DNA from: Cherax quadricarinatus
Taxonomy: Eukaryota; Arthropoda; Malacostraca; Decapoda; Parastacidae
Length of the DNA: 64,000 nt
NCBI RefSeq assembly: GCF_038502225.1
Contig: NC_091307.1
Location: 29,938,346 to 30,002,345, forward strand
Direction of reading: 5' to 3'
Position numbers and translations under genes: made by a program. Positions 1-9,500 of this stretch are shown here, piece after piece (the stretch's first letter is position 1; every line of letters starts with the position of its first letter). The notes under the pieces were generated by a model. The model was given only the letters and a program-made list of their open reading frames with translations, ran no database searches and was not told the DNA's origin.

Positions 1-90
<90 letters not shown>
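1..90. repeat. (GA)n microsatellite
   Basis: Uninterrupted GA dinucleotides apart from one AAAG interruption near base 15. The run begins at the window edge, so its true length is unknown. Confidence 0.97.
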
Positions 91-92
<2 letters not shown>

Positions 93-94
93 TC

Positions 95-400
95 GTTAGG
101 ATTTTTAACCCCGCAGAGTTAGCCACCCAGGATAACCCAAGAAAGGCAATACGTCATCTAGGACTGTCTTATTTCCACTGGGGTCCTCAATCTTGTCCCC
201 CAGGATGCGACCCACACCAGTCGACTAACACCCAGGTACCTACTTGCTGCTAGGTGAACAGGACAACAGGTGTAAGGAAATGCTTCGAAATTTTTCTACC
301 CCGCCGGGAAAAGAACCCGGGCCCTGTGTGTGTGAACACAAGAAGCGAGAGCTTTGCCAGCCAGGCCATGAGGTCACTCGTCTACAGTGGAACCTCTGGT
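95..400 (-). repeat. Dispersed SINE-like repeat
   Basis: The stretch holds a conserved block (ACCCAGGATAACCCAAGAAA near 125-145, then TTATTTCCACTGGGG) followed by CCCGGGTTC on the minus strand near 301-320, which resembles an RNA polymerase III B box. The first block recurs at 7915-7965 (CCTAGGATAACCCAAAAAAG, TTATTTCCATTGGGG), so it is dispersed. Calling it a tRNA-related SINE is inference from the B-box-like sequence and repetition; no ORF of interest is present. Confidence 0.4.
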
Positions 401-894
401 CACGATCGCTTCCGAACATAAACAAATCGGTTCACGACCAAAAAATTTGCCAAATTTTTGCATCTGCTCACGAACACATAATCGAGTGCTGAACAAACAC
501 AGCCGCGCCAATGTTCACATTCCGGGCCAATTTTCCCCACTTCCTATCATTACGACCGTAATAAATTCGGATTAGCAATGTTTTATCAGCAGGTAGTGCC
601 GAAACAGTTCGCAGTGCCAGTACCCGGCTAGGGCTTGCCATATATGATTTTCGGTAAATATTTTTTTTCTCAGTTGTTTTTTGGGTTATCTTATTGAAAC
701 TTGGGCAATGTATGAGGGAAAGATGCTTCTTAATGTACACCAAAAATGAAAGAAATCAAACGATAAATAACGGAGTTCACTGCTTAGCCATAAGATGCCT
801 CTTAAAACTCCTAGGACTAGTACAATGTTACTTTTCTCTGCTCAAGGTTTTTTTTACATTTAGTTTGACTCACGAAATCGTAATGACACGATTG

Positions 895-1000
895 CAAACA
901 AACCATACCACGGGCGGGGATAGAACCCGCGATCAGAGAGTCTCAAAACTCCAGACGTCGCGTTAGCCACTGGACCAGCTAGCCGCAATAAGATTCGTCC
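895..1000 (-). repeat. tRNA-derived SINE, copy 1
   Basis: Read on the minus strand this contains TAGCTGGTCCAGTGG (A-box-like, as in tRNA D arms) and, about 40 bases on, GCGGGTTCTATCCCCGC (B-box-like with a complementary T stem). A second copy lies in the opposite orientation at 1071-1173 with only a few mismatches, so the pair is an inverted repeat. The anticodon arm does not fold convincingly and there is no clear discriminator end, so I call a SINE head rather than a tRNA gene. Confidence 0.65.
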
Positions 1001-1070
1001 AACTAGGTATATTTCTACACCATAGGAAGATTAGCATAGGCACAACTGTGACCACAAATAAAAGTTTCTA

Positions 1071-1173
1071 CAGACGAATCTTATTGTGGCTAGCTGGTCC
1101 AGTGGCTAACGCGACGGTCTGGAGTTTTGAGACACACTGATCGCGGGTTCTATCCCCGCCCGTGGTATGGTAC
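1071..1173 (+). repeat. tRNA-derived SINE, copy 2
   Basis: Plus-strand counterpart of the 895-1000 copy: AGACGAATCTTATTG, an A-box-like TAGCTGGTCCAGTGG, then GCGGGTTCTATCCCCGC and CCGTGGTATGG. It differs from copy 1 by small changes such as an extra G in GACGGTCTGG and CACAC for CTCTC. About 70 bases separate the two inverted copies, so a read-through transcript would fold into a ~100-bp hairpin. Confidence 0.65.
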
Positions 1174-1316
1174 ATTTAGTTTACTATTATACTGTGCATT
1201 CTATAGTATAATTAACTATTTTTGTTCTTAAAAATATTTAAAAAAAATACATTCAGTTCGTAGGGGTCTGGGACAGATTAATCGTGTTTACATACATTCC
1301 AGTGAGTTTTGGAATG

Positions 1317-1352
1317 AATTATGGTCGTGACCAGAGGGTCACGACCATAATT
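1317..1352. repeat. Perfect 16-bp-arm hairpin
   Basis: AATTATGGTCGTGACC and its exact reverse complement are separated by AGAG. No element boundary is obvious around it. It may be the end of an unrecognised palindromic transposon or an isolated inverted repeat. Confidence 0.8.
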
Positions 1353-1424
1353 ATATAATAAAATATGCCTATTGGTAAAAAAATGAAAAGATGGGGTGGT
1401 TAGGGGAAGTGGAATATTCAAACG

Positions 1425-1526
1425 GCTTCAGGAAGAAAGCCAAATATTCTTCCTTGAAGCTTTTTTTATCTACTTCTCCGAGGCTGTGATGGGTCCCACA
1501 ATTTACACCAGAGGTGGACCCCCATC

Positions 1527-1530
<4 letters not shown>
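1425..1530 (+). repeat. Dispersed repeat adjoining (TA)n, copy 1
   Basis: Contains TTCCTTGAAGC, GATGGGTCCC, ACAATTTACACCAGAGGTGG. The reverse complement of the same elements in the same order occurs at 4585-4690 (GGAGGTACCACCTCTAGA, AGGGACCCTCATCC, CTTGCTTCAGGGA), also against a (TA)n run. This is an unclassified repeat family that sits next to TA microsatellites. Confidence 0.55.

Positions 1531-1619
<89 letters not shown>
1528..1619. repeat. (TA)n microsatellite
   Basis: About 90 bases of TA dinucleotide immediately downstream of the dispersed repeat at 1425-1530. Confidence 0.97.
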
Positions 1620-1623
<4 letters not shown>

Positions 1624-1699
1624 GCAACCACAAAACATAATATATGTTATTTATACTGGGAGTATATTCTAGTAGCTATTTATATATTAATTTTGTAGA

Positions 1700-2110
1700 G
1701 ACTTGTAGCCTATTCCTGTCGACACATTTTGTGCGATGTGGCGTGCCCCGAGTGTGTTAAAATTTATTCGAGACTCATCACACCTCCATTGGCATGACCT
1801 CTCCACCACACCAACTGGCAGAGTAGAGAAGTTCTGGGGGCTCCATTACTGTACTAATTGTCCAGTTCAACGCACCAATCAGGTGAGCCGGCGGTGACGT
1901 CACACCTGCTTACCAGGCTGGGGCAGAGACTTAATATGCTCGAATCCTCCACCCCTGCTTTAAGTGGCTCTTTGTTGTGTCTTATTATACTGTTAAGTTA
2001 ATAACTTAATAAGTATTCTACATAGTGGTGAAGTAATATACGGGTACAGAAAAAACTACCCCTGCTGTGTTTGTATTGTCCTTGTCTTGCCTGGTTCCTC
2101 GCTATACTGC
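1700..2110. other. No recognised feature
   Basis: No ORF, repeat motif or RNA fold stood out. CACCAATCAGG near 1873 and a GACGTCAC motif near 1896 could be CCAAT- and CRE-like promoter words, but no associated transcript structure is visible. Confidence 0.3.
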
Positions 2111-2111
2111 C

Positions 2112-3350
2112 AACTTTAGGTGTTTACCTGGAGAGGGTTTCTTGGGTCAACGCCTCCGCGGCCCGGTCTGAGACCAGGCCTCATGGTGGATCAGGGTCTG
2201 ATCAACCAGGCTGTTACTGCTAGCCGCACGCAAGCTGACGTACGAACCACAGCCCGGTTGATCAGGTACTGACTTTAGGTGCCTGTCCAGCGCCTTCTTG
2301 AAGACAGCCAGGGGTCTATGAGTAATCCCCTTCATGCATGCTGGGAGGCAATTGAACAATCTTGGGCCCCGGACACTTTTTGTGTCTCAGTGTACTCGTG
2401 GCGACTCTGCTTTTCATCGGGGGAATGTTGCATCTCCTGCCGAGTCTTTTGCTTTCATATGGAGTGATTTTCGTGTGCAGGTTTGGTGCCAACCCCTCCA
2501 GGACCTTCCAAGTGTATATCATGTATCTCTCTCGCCTGTGTTCGAGAGAATGAAGATCAAGGACCTTCATCCGTTCCCAGTAGTATAGGTGCCTTATCGC
2601 ACTTAGTGTGCCGTGAAAGTTCTTTGTACACTCTCCAGGTCTGCAATGTCGTCAGCCGTGAAGGGGGCCGTTAGTGTACAGCGGTATTCCAACCTAGAGA
2701 GCACAAGCGATTTGAGGAGAATCATGGGCTTGGCGTCCCTAGTTTTGAAGGTTCTCATTATCCATCCTATCATTTCCCTAGCAGATGAGGTAGATAAATT
2801 GTTGTGGTCTTTGAAGGCGAGGTCCTCTGACATTATCACTCCCAGGTCCTTCACATTACATTAGAATTTGTTGCATACCCCGACACATTTTTAATTTCTT
2901 GAAGGTTCCCATATCTGAGTAGTTGCAATTTCTCCTCGTTGAACTTCATATTGTTTTGAGTGGCCCATTCGAAGATTTGGTTTATGTCCACCTGAAGTCT
3001 CGAGGTGTCTTCGATGGAGGTCACTGCCATGGTGATCCGGATGTCATCCGCAAAGGAAGACACGGAGCTATGGCTTACATCTCTGTCAATGTCAGAAATG
3101 AGGATGAAGAATAGAATAGGAGCGAGTACTGTGCCTTGTGGAACAGAGCATTTTTACCATGGCTGTCTGGGACTTTACTCTGTTAACTATTACACTTTGT
3201 TTCTATTAGTCAGGAAGTTGTAGATCCAACTACCAACTTTTCCCGTTATTCCTTTATCCCGCATTTTGTGTGCTATTACATGGTCACACTTGTCGAAAGC
3301 TTTTGCTAAGTATGTGTATACTACATCTGTATTTTGTTTATCCTCTAAAT
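2112..3350 (-). mobile_element. LINE family A, copy 1 (5'-truncated, decayed)
   Basis: On the minus strand the broken frames read as the C-terminal part of a non-LTR reverse transcriptase. A SSFADDIRI motif near 3030-3060 is the catalytic FADD box. It is followed by FNEEKLQLLRYGN, KDLGVIMSEDLAFKDHN, MIGWIMRTFKTRDAKP and LSRLEYRCTLTAPF, and ends with a PGCGSYVSLRAASSNSLVDQ-like tail near 2200-2260. The same peptide series is seen in the better copies at 48.1-50.5 and 56.5-57.7 kb. Frameshifts and stops break it into at least four pieces, so it is inactive. Sequence beyond about 3350 no longer matches. CR1/Jockey superfamily is the likely clade. Confidence 0.85.
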
Positions 3351-3682
3351 TTGTGTAAATTTGTGACTAGGCCTTAAAGTATGTTATGTATATATTGGGT
3401 AGGTATCAGAGGGATAGTGTAGCCTTCAGCTAGATTATCTTTCTTGTGTATCTAGACAAAAGTCAAGGGAAACCAAGTTGTGGTTAGTCCTTGTCAGCTT
3501 ATATAAACTATATCGTTTATACCTAAATTTCTGTAAGCACTCACTGGTTCTACGTACACTTGTTTATAATCCTATGGTTACTGGCCAGGAGGCCACGCCC
3601 AGTACCAGGCGCGGTCAAACTAAGTTACGGCAAAAAAGTCCAAGGTAAGCAAAGCTAGGTCATCCAAACAGCTTGAAGGAAC

Positions 3683-3726
3683 TACAAGACCATCTTGAAG
3701 ACAAGAGTCTTCAGGATGGTCTTGTA
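3683..3726. repeat. 20-bp-arm hairpin
   Basis: TACAAGACCATCTTGAAGAC pairs with the downstream arm with one mismatch across a 4-base AAGA loop. It could form a stable RNA stem if transcribed; no associated gene is recognised. Confidence 0.7.
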
Positions 3727-3771
3727 TTATGATTTCTCAACTTTCATTGTTAGTAACACTAGTTCTATAGT

Positions 3772-3945
3772 TGTTGTATAATTATAATTATGGGGGAGTG
3801 CTAAACCCGTAGGGATTATACAGCACCTGTGGGGGGGGGGAAGATGGAGGGTATTCAGGCTCAATTCAGGGAACTGCAGCACAGCTCCAATTCCATAGAT
3901 CATGAGCCCCTCACCAGCGTCAAGGAACCTCCCTTGAGGAGTTAT
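3772..3945 (-). repeat. SINE family G, copy 1
   Basis: Shares with 22712-22875 the series GGGGGAGTGCTAAACCC, GGATTATACAGC, a G-run, CAGGCT-AATTC-GGGAACTG, CTCCAATTCC, GAGCCCCTCACCA, TCAAGGAACCT. The left edge is AT-rich (AATTATAATTAT), matching an AAT-type 3' tail when read on the minus strand. There is no coding capacity. Partial relatives occur near 36250-36310. Confidence 0.65.
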
Positions 3946-3949
3946 TGTT

Positions 3950-4528
3950 GTAGAAGCCAGTATATGTTGTGACTGTTGTAGTACACTATTTGTACTATTA
4001 ATATTATTTGTACCATGTATTACTAATTTGTACCAAGTACTACTGTTTCTGAATTATCTAAATAGCAACCGAAAATTGTAATTTGTTCATCAAGCTCAAT
4101 TTAAATTTGATTAGGTTAACTTATTATGACAAAGTAACCTATACTTACGTCTAATTAACCACCAATTACTCAAGCGGCTTACGTCTGTTAACAGGAAACA
4201 CATGATAACTTGCTAAAGAGATCGTAACCCCAGGCTCTCATTTTATGCCTGACGTCGGGTTCACTGGTAAACACAGGAAAAAAGCCGACAAGCGGGAATG
4301 AAGTCAATGGTAGCAGAGGATCCTTTTAATACAACGGTTATCCCAAGGCTGGCCTTTATCAAGTACACAGGAATGATCAATTACACCGCCTTGCGAGTCT
4401 CACGAGCACCATGAGGTCAAGCTGGGATACAGACGTCACATGGAGGCACAGTTCACGTCTGCTCACAATCTTGCTACTTAATTACCTCGTGTGAGACCTG
4501 ATCTCTCCATTTTATAAATGAATGAATG

Positions 4529-4530
<2 letters not shown>
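3950..4530. other. No recognised feature
   Basis: AT-rich sequence without a sustained open frame or a repeat that I recognise from elsewhere in the window. Confidence 0.3.

Positions 4531-4533
<3 letters not shown>

Positions 4534-4564
<31 letters not shown>
4534..4564. repeat. (TA)n microsatellite, short
   Basis: About 30 bases of TA, preceded by the short ATGAATGAATGAAT tetranucleotide run. Confidence 0.9.
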
Positions 4565-4809
<245 letters not shown>

Positions 4810-4824
4810 AATTCGCGAGAGCAG

Positions 4825-4915
4825 GCGAAATATACACAAACACTGATCTCTGGCTAGAGGAGACTCTAACCTACGAACCTTAGGACAAGGTACGCAGTGC
4901 TTTACCAATCTACCC
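4825..4915 (-). repeat. Possible tRNA-derived SINE fragment
   Basis: On the minus strand GTAGATTGGTAAAGCACTGC resembles a tRNA D arm/A box, and about 40 bases later AAGGTTCGTAGG resembles a B box. A complete cloverleaf is not evident. This is a weak call based on promoter-like words alone. Confidence 0.35.
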
Positions 4916-4973
4916 ACACTGGACAAATACCTTGGCGTGTAGCATGCGCTACACGTTTGATTCAAGGAAAAAA

Positions 4974-5064
4974 TATTGAATACACAAATTATCGGTTGTC
5001 CTATATGCAAGATAAGCGTTGCTATTTAAGCCAAGATCGCAAGTTCTGCCTATGCGGCACAGCA
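4974..5064 (-). mobile_element. TA-targeting MITE, partial copy
   Basis: The sequence is the reverse complement of the first ~90 bases of the complete element at 5085-5474 (GCGTTGCTATTTAAGCCAAG, GATCGCAAGTTCTGCC) and ends in a degraded terminal repeat GCGGCACAGCA against (TA)n. Together with the next copy it forms an inverted repeat around a short TA run. Confidence 0.75.
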
Positions 5065-5084
5065 TATATATATATATATATATA

Positions 5085-5473
5085 TGTCGTGCCGAATAGG
5101 CAGAACTTGCGATCTTGGCTTAAATAGCAACGCTCATCTTGCCATATAGGACAAGTGAAAATTTGTGTATGCAATAATTTCGCTAAAATCATTCTGAACC
5201 TAACGAAAAAAATATATTTCACTGTATTTGTTTAGTATTAAATTGCTGTAAACAAATCTAAAATATATATAGTTGGGTTAGGCCAAAATAAATTGTTCTT
5301 GTTATAATAAGGTTAGGTAAGTTTTCTAAGATTCTTTTGATGCAAAATTAAAAATTTTTACATTAACATTAATGAAAAAAATATATCTTCAAACGTATAA
5401 GAGAAAATTTTAGAAAGGACTTAATTTTAAATGAGTTCTTGCTAATTGACCAGTTTTACATATTCGGCACGAC

Positions 5474-5474
<1 letters not shown>
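5085..5474 (+). mobile_element. 390-bp MITE with 14-bp terminal inverted repeats
   Basis: Begins with TGTCGTGCCGAATA and ends with its exact reverse complement TATTCGGCACGACA, flanked on each side by TA. That structure fits a non-autonomous DNA transposon of the Tc1/mariner type, which duplicates TA on insertion (established for that superfamily). It is AT-rich inside and has no transposase. It sits between (TA)n runs and two partial copies of itself in inverted orientation, so it probably inserted into a TA microsatellite. Confidence 0.8.

Positions 5475-5530
<56 letters not shown>
5475..5530. repeat. (TA)n microsatellite between MITEs
   Basis: TA run joining the right terminus of the complete MITE to the left terminus of the next partial copy. 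Confidence 0.95.
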
Positions 5531-5533
<3 letters not shown>

Positions 5534-5680
5534 GTCGTGCCGAATATGTAAAACCGGTCAATTAGCAAGAATTTAAAATTAAGTCCTTCCAAAAATTTTC
5601 TCTTATACGTTTAAAGATAGATTTTTTTCATTAATGATAACGTAAAAAAATTTAATTTTGCAACAAAAGAATCTTAAGAT
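5531..5680 (-). mobile_element. TA-targeting MITE, second partial copy
   Basis: Starts with TGTCGTGCCGAATA and runs as the reverse complement of the right end of the 5085-5474 copy (AAAACCGGTCAATTAGCAAG, TTTTCTCTTATACG). It stops at AAAAGAATCTTA, where a PLE-type hairpin begins. Confidence 0.75.
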
Positions 5681-5707
5681 TGAGACACTTATGCAGCATA
5701 TGGGAAT

Positions 5708-5760
5708 CTTTATTCAGGAAACGTTTCGCCACACAGTGGCTTCATCAGCCCAATACAAAG
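5708..5760 (-). ncRNA. Hammerhead-like ribozyme motif (core intact)
   Basis: On the minus strand: CTGATGA, helix II GCCAC-TGT-GTGGC, then GAAACGTT. Flanks pair as a helix I (GGG/TCC, internal loop, CTTT/AAAG). One extra A lies between CTGATGA and helix II. ACGT after GAA would be a self-complementary helix III suited to dimer folding. Confidence 0.6.
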
Positions 5761-6087
5761 AGGAAGGCGTAAGGAGAGGAGGAGAATGAGGTAATCAGTC
5801 CCTCAGCCTGGAGTCGATGTGTTCAGTCCATCAATCTTGTAGAATGTACAGCATAGGGCCGTAGACGTGGCTTATATACTGTAGTGAGGTGAGGTGAAGC
5901 AGGCGGAGGCGGGGTCATAGTGGTACCATCCACTAGTCGAAGTAGGTCTTCGTCCAAAGGTTGAACAAGTATATAAGCCACGTCTACGGCCCTATGCTGT
6001 ACATTCTACAAGATTGATGGACTGAACACATCGACTCCAGGTTGAGGGACTGATTACCTCATTCTCCTCCTCTCCTTACGCCTTCCT

Positions 6088-6140
6088 CTTTGTATTGGAC
6101 TGATGAAGCCACTGTGTGGCGAAATGTTTCCTGAATAAAG
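6088..6140 (+). ncRNA. Hammerhead-like ribozyme motif
   Basis: CTTTGTATTGGA, CTGATGA, GCCAC-TGT-GTGGC, GAAATGTTTCC, AATAAAG. Helix I can form from GGA/TCC and CTTT/AAAG across an internal loop. A C-to-T change after GAAA breaks the ACGT palindrome of helix III, so this copy is probably weaker than the 5708-5760 one. Confidence 0.55.
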
Positions 6141-6261
6141 ATTCCCATATGCTGCATAAGTGTCTCAATCTTCAACTTGTCGGTTTTTCAAACCATTCAT
6201 CACAACTGTCAGACACAGCAGCATCATGGGATCTTGTTACAAAGAATTCTTCAACACTTGT

Positions 6262-6340
6262 TCAACCATTTGTCTCCATTCACTCCTATCAAACACGCTC
6301 ACGCATGCCTGCTCGAAGTCCAAGCCCCTCGCACACAAAA
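6262..6340 (-). mobile_element. RTE LINE fragment, inverted 5' piece
   Basis: Matches the RTE 3' region (TTTGTCTCCATTCACTCC, AACACGCTCACGCATGCC, GTCCAAGCCCCTCGCACAC) in the orientation opposite to the following fragment. Same sequence as 60575-60650. Confidence 0.8.
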
Positions 6341-6672
6341 AGGGGCTTGGACTTCCAGCAGGCATGCGTGAGCGTGTTTGATAAGAGTGAATGGAGACAT
6401 ATGGTTTTTAATACTTGACGTGCTGTTGGAGTGTGAGCAAAGTAACATTTATGAAGGGGTTCAGGGAAACCGGCAGGCCGGACTTGAGTCCTGGATATGG
6501 GAAGTACAGTGCCTGGACTTTGAAGGAGGGGTGTTAATGTTGCAGTTTAAAAACTGTAGTGTAAAGCACCCTTCTGGCAAGACAGTGATGGAGTGAATGA
6601 TGGTGAAAGTTTTTCTTTTTCGGGCCACCTTGCCTTGGTGGGAATAGGCCAGTGTGATAATAAAAAAAAAAA
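6341..6672 (+). mobile_element. RTE LINE 3' end
   Basis: Plus-strand 3' terminus of the RTE element seen whole at 60.3-63.9 kb. It runs from GGGGCTTGGACTT through GGTGTTAATGTTGCAG to GGTGGGAATAGGCCAGTGTG and ATAATAAAAAAAAAAATTC. Only about 330 bases of the 3' end are present, so the insertion is strongly 5'-truncated. The first ~60 bases duplicate, in reverse, the preceding piece. Confidence 0.85.
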
Positions 6673-6689
6673 TTCACATCAGAGCTTAT

Positions 6690-6800
6690 TTCTTGGGTAG
6701 CATTGGGTTGGTCAAATGTTTTGTTAGTGGGATGAATTGTAAAGGACCTGCCTAGTATGGGCCAACAGGCCTCCTGCAGTGTTCCTCCTTAAGTTCTTAT
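6690..6800 (+). mobile_element. CR1-like family D, 3' end
   Basis: Ends TATGGGCCAACAGGCC, CTGCAGTGTTCCTCC, TTAAGTTCTTATGTC. This is the sense version of the family D 3' terminus seen at 34381-34440. A (CTG)n run of about nine units follows at 6810-6837. Confidence 0.7.
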
Positions 6801-6841
6801 GTCAAACTGTTTACTGCTGCTGCTGCTGCTGCTGCTGGAGG

Positions 6842-6905
6842 CTTACATAAGAACATAAGAATGTAGGAACACTGCAGAAGGCCTACTGGCCCATACGAGG
6901 CTTCA
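6842..6905 (-). mobile_element. CR1-like family D, 3' end
   Basis: CTTACATAAGAACATAAGAA, GGAACACTGCAGAAGGCC, TACTGGCCCATACGAGGC: the reverse complement of the 3' end just upstream. Two D tails therefore point at each other across the CTG run. Confidence 0.75.
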
Positions 6906-7149
6906 CACGATCCTTCACCTCACTTCTTGCCTACGGTTGGGAGGGAGTGGGGGTTGATAAAGAGAGGAGAGAAGAGAGAAGAGAGGGAGAGAATGAATGT
7001 AGTTAAAATTAAAATTCTTTATTTCTCTGTTAATATTACAATGTGGGGTTTATATAAGATATTATTACATATTATAAAATACTTATTACAAAGAAGGCCA
7101 CTAGTATGCCTAGTCAGTTGCAAGTGTACATTACTTGTGACCCGATTGG

Positions 7150-7260
7150 AGAATTGTAACCCCGACACCAGTTTTTCCTGTTGGCCATCTGATCAACTAG
7201 GCTGTTGGTGTTAGCAGTCAGTAGACTGATCAGGAACCTGGACGACGTAGTTATCCACTT
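7150..7260 (-). mobile_element. LINE family B-like 3' remnant
   Basis: GATCAACTAGGCTGTTGGTG matches the GGTCAACCAGGCTGTTGCTG word that marks the antisense 3' end of family B copies at 33.0 and 58.9 kb. Flanking matches are weak. Confidence 0.4.
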
Positions 7261-7611
7261 TTCCTCTTAAAAGTTCCAACTTTTATTATGTTTACTTGCC
7301 ATCTTACGCGTTTCCCAGGCAAAAATGTAAAGACCAGCAGTAACACCAGAACAAAACATGTCTGTAAAGTGAAAGGTTTGTACAAGTGACATGACGGTAG
7401 TTCCTCTCTGAATGGTTGCAAAATATCTATGTAAATCTTTTAGGCCTCAGGATCCTCATCGGATTCCTTTTCGGCTTTATACATGACGCATGTCGAACAA
7501 GTCGTGAAGTATGCAGCGCTGGCATAGAATATTAACCTGATGAAATATCTCTTATGTTTATAGTTTGCGAATACCTCTCGTGGCCATCTTCAAAAACCCG
7601 TAAAGGTCCAG

Positions 7612-7855
7612 CGATCTGCAACAACTAATAGCAATAAGTAGTACTTAGTAGCAAGCAGGAGTAAGTAGTACTTAGTAATAAACAGTAATAGTAGTAAGCA
7701 GCAGTGGTAGTATCATGTAGCAGCGGCACCAGCAGCAGTAGGTAGTAGTAGTGAGCACCAGCAGCAGTACTAGGTGGTGGTGGCAGCGGCACCAGGAGCA
7801 GTAGGTAGTAGTAGTGAGCACCAGCAGCAGTACTAGGTGGTGGTGGTAAGTAAGT
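7612..7855. repeat. Imperfect GTA/GCA trinucleotide repeat
   Basis: Degenerate AGTAGTAGCAGCAG-type repeats with a longer duplication: the block GCACCAGCAGCAGTACTAGG occurs twice about 70 bases apart. Confidence 0.8.
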
Positions 7856-7965
7856 TTATTCAGGTATACACAAATACAGTTACATAGAATTATCATACAT
7901 AGCAGCATATGTGTAGAGAACCTAGGATAACCCAAAAAAGTCAGAGTGACTTATTTCCATTGGGG
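7855..7965. repeat. Dispersed repeat (relative of 95-240)
   Basis: AAGTTTATTCAGGTATACAC, then CCTAGGATAACCCAAAAAAG and TTATTTCCATTGGGG. The latter part matches 125-185. Confidence 0.5.
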
Positions 7966-8135
<170 letters not shown>

Positions 8136-8519
8136 AAGTAAAATTCGTAATCTTAGTAGAAATCGTAGCGGGTTACAAACACGACGCTAATCAAGTTTAT
8201 ATCAACAAATTGGAGAACTGGATTTTAGTCCGAGCATCGGTGTGAGCGAGAAGCTGAGACTTGCTCAGCCAATAAGATCCCGCAACAGCAGCAAGTTGCT
8301 GATTGGGTATTTTAAGTGTGTTCGAGTAATCTGCACTGTAGTGATTAACTGTTATTACTTATCCAATCACAGAGCTCCCTACCTTATGCTTTGAAATTTG
8401 TTCCATGAGTTTAAGAATGGAATCGCATTCCAAAATCATTACTGCGAGTGGAACTGGACCCCATGAAAATAAATTACTTCCGATACGAGGATACCACACT
8501 AAGCGTCCGCACTAGCCGG

Positions 8520-8640
8520 CCCAGTTCCTGCTGCTGCCTGTGGCCTGAGGGCCTACTTGAGGCCTGCCTGGGGTCTGCTGGAGGCCTGCATGAGGGTTGT
8601 TTGGGGTCTGCCTGGGGGCCTGCCTATGGCCTGCCTGTAA
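8520..8640. repeat. Degenerate GC-rich minisatellite
   Basis: Imperfect copies of GAGGCCTGCCTGGGGTCTGC-like units (GGCCTGCATGAGGGTTG, GGTCTGCCTGGGGGCC, GGCCTGCCTGTAAG). It is short and diverged. Confidence 0.55.
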
Positions 8641-8839
8641 GCTAGCATCGTGGCTCAGAAGCTGAGTAAAGCCCTGGCACACACTCCAAGATACTGCTTA
8701 TTAAGATTTGGTCTCAGCCTGTTCCCACTTCAAAGCTCTCCCTCAACAGTCTTCTCTGTATACTCGTTCGTTAGCCCAGGGTCACAGGTTATAAACACAG
8801 AGATGCATTTATCTCAGCAGTTACAGAATATTATTTAAT

Positions 8840-9390
8840 TCCTATTTTAGTGATAAATTTTTACTATGGAGTATAGTATAGACTAGTGTCAGTCGGTCAA
8901 GTCACCAGATGGTAAAGTAACAAGGAACAGCAGACGCACAGCAATGAAACATCACTGGCAGTGGCCAGAGTTGGTGATGAATGTAATAATGAGGGTATTG
9001 TCAGAAGCTGAAGCCATAATACAGTGATAATAAGATGGTGTTGGTGGTGGACAACTATACACTGCTACAATACTACGTCAATACGAAGCCACGAGTATGC
9101 ACATTATATTCATCAGGAAGCTCTAAACTCACAGGGGTTATACAGCGATTGAGGAATGGGAGGTAATTAGGTACGATGTGAGTAATGAAGGGAAGGTTCG
9201 AAGCCTTGGATGAATAGCACTTCATAAGCATCGAGGCACTGTGTTTGAAAGGAGGAATCAGTACATGTGGTAATTAGTGCCTGAGCGTCTGGACCAGGAG
9301 CTAAGATTCAACCTCTTCTAACATGTGTGGTAAATATACACTATCCCCACCATACCCGTGGCCGTTTTCAAATATCTTCCTACTCCCGCC
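8840..9390. other. No recognised feature
   Basis: No sustained ORF. GGGGTTATACAGCGATTGAGG near 9130 resembles the TTATACAGC word of SINE family G, but the rest does not align by eye. Confidence 0.3.
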
Positions 9391-9394
9391 AACA

Positions 9395-9500
9395 AGTTTG
9401 AAACCAGGCATTTCTGTCAGTGGCCCGCTGGCGCAAATACCAACACAGCCTGGTTGATCTGGTATTTTAAAGACTTCCACACCTATTATAAACAAATACT
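9395..9500 (-). mobile_element. LINE family B-like 3' remnant
   Basis: CACAGCCTGGTTGATCTGGT is the antisense of the PGC..Y tail seen in family B copies (compare ATCACAGCCTGGTTGATATG near 30730). Only about 100 bases align. Confidence 0.45.

Larger units (their letters stand above)
5681..6205. mobile_element. PLE-type hairpin element H1
   Basis: Two ~200-bp arms (about 5681-5875 and 5972-6175) are near-perfect reverse complements around a ~95-bp spacer. Each arm carries a hammerhead-like motif (5708-5760 minus, 6088-6140 plus). The right end continues into CAACTTGTCGGTTTTTCAAACCATTCATCAC, shared with 42508-42536. No protein is coded. The link to Penelope-like elements is inferred from the PLE at 36.8-38.4 kb, which carries the same type of motif at its 3' end. 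Confidence 0.75.

Noticed and set aside
1086..1167. Functional tRNA gene
   Set aside because: A- and B-box-like words are present but the anticodon stem and acceptor stem do not pair well, and the sequence occurs as an inverted pair of diverged copies, as SINEs do.
6810..6837. Functional CTG trinucleotide element
   Set aside because: About nine CTG units between two CR1-like tails; ordinary microsatellite.
8225..8360. Host promoter with CAGCCAATAAG and CTGATTGGGTATTTTAAG
   Set aside because: CCAAT- and TATA-like words are close together but no downstream coding or transcript structure follows; words this short are expected by chance.
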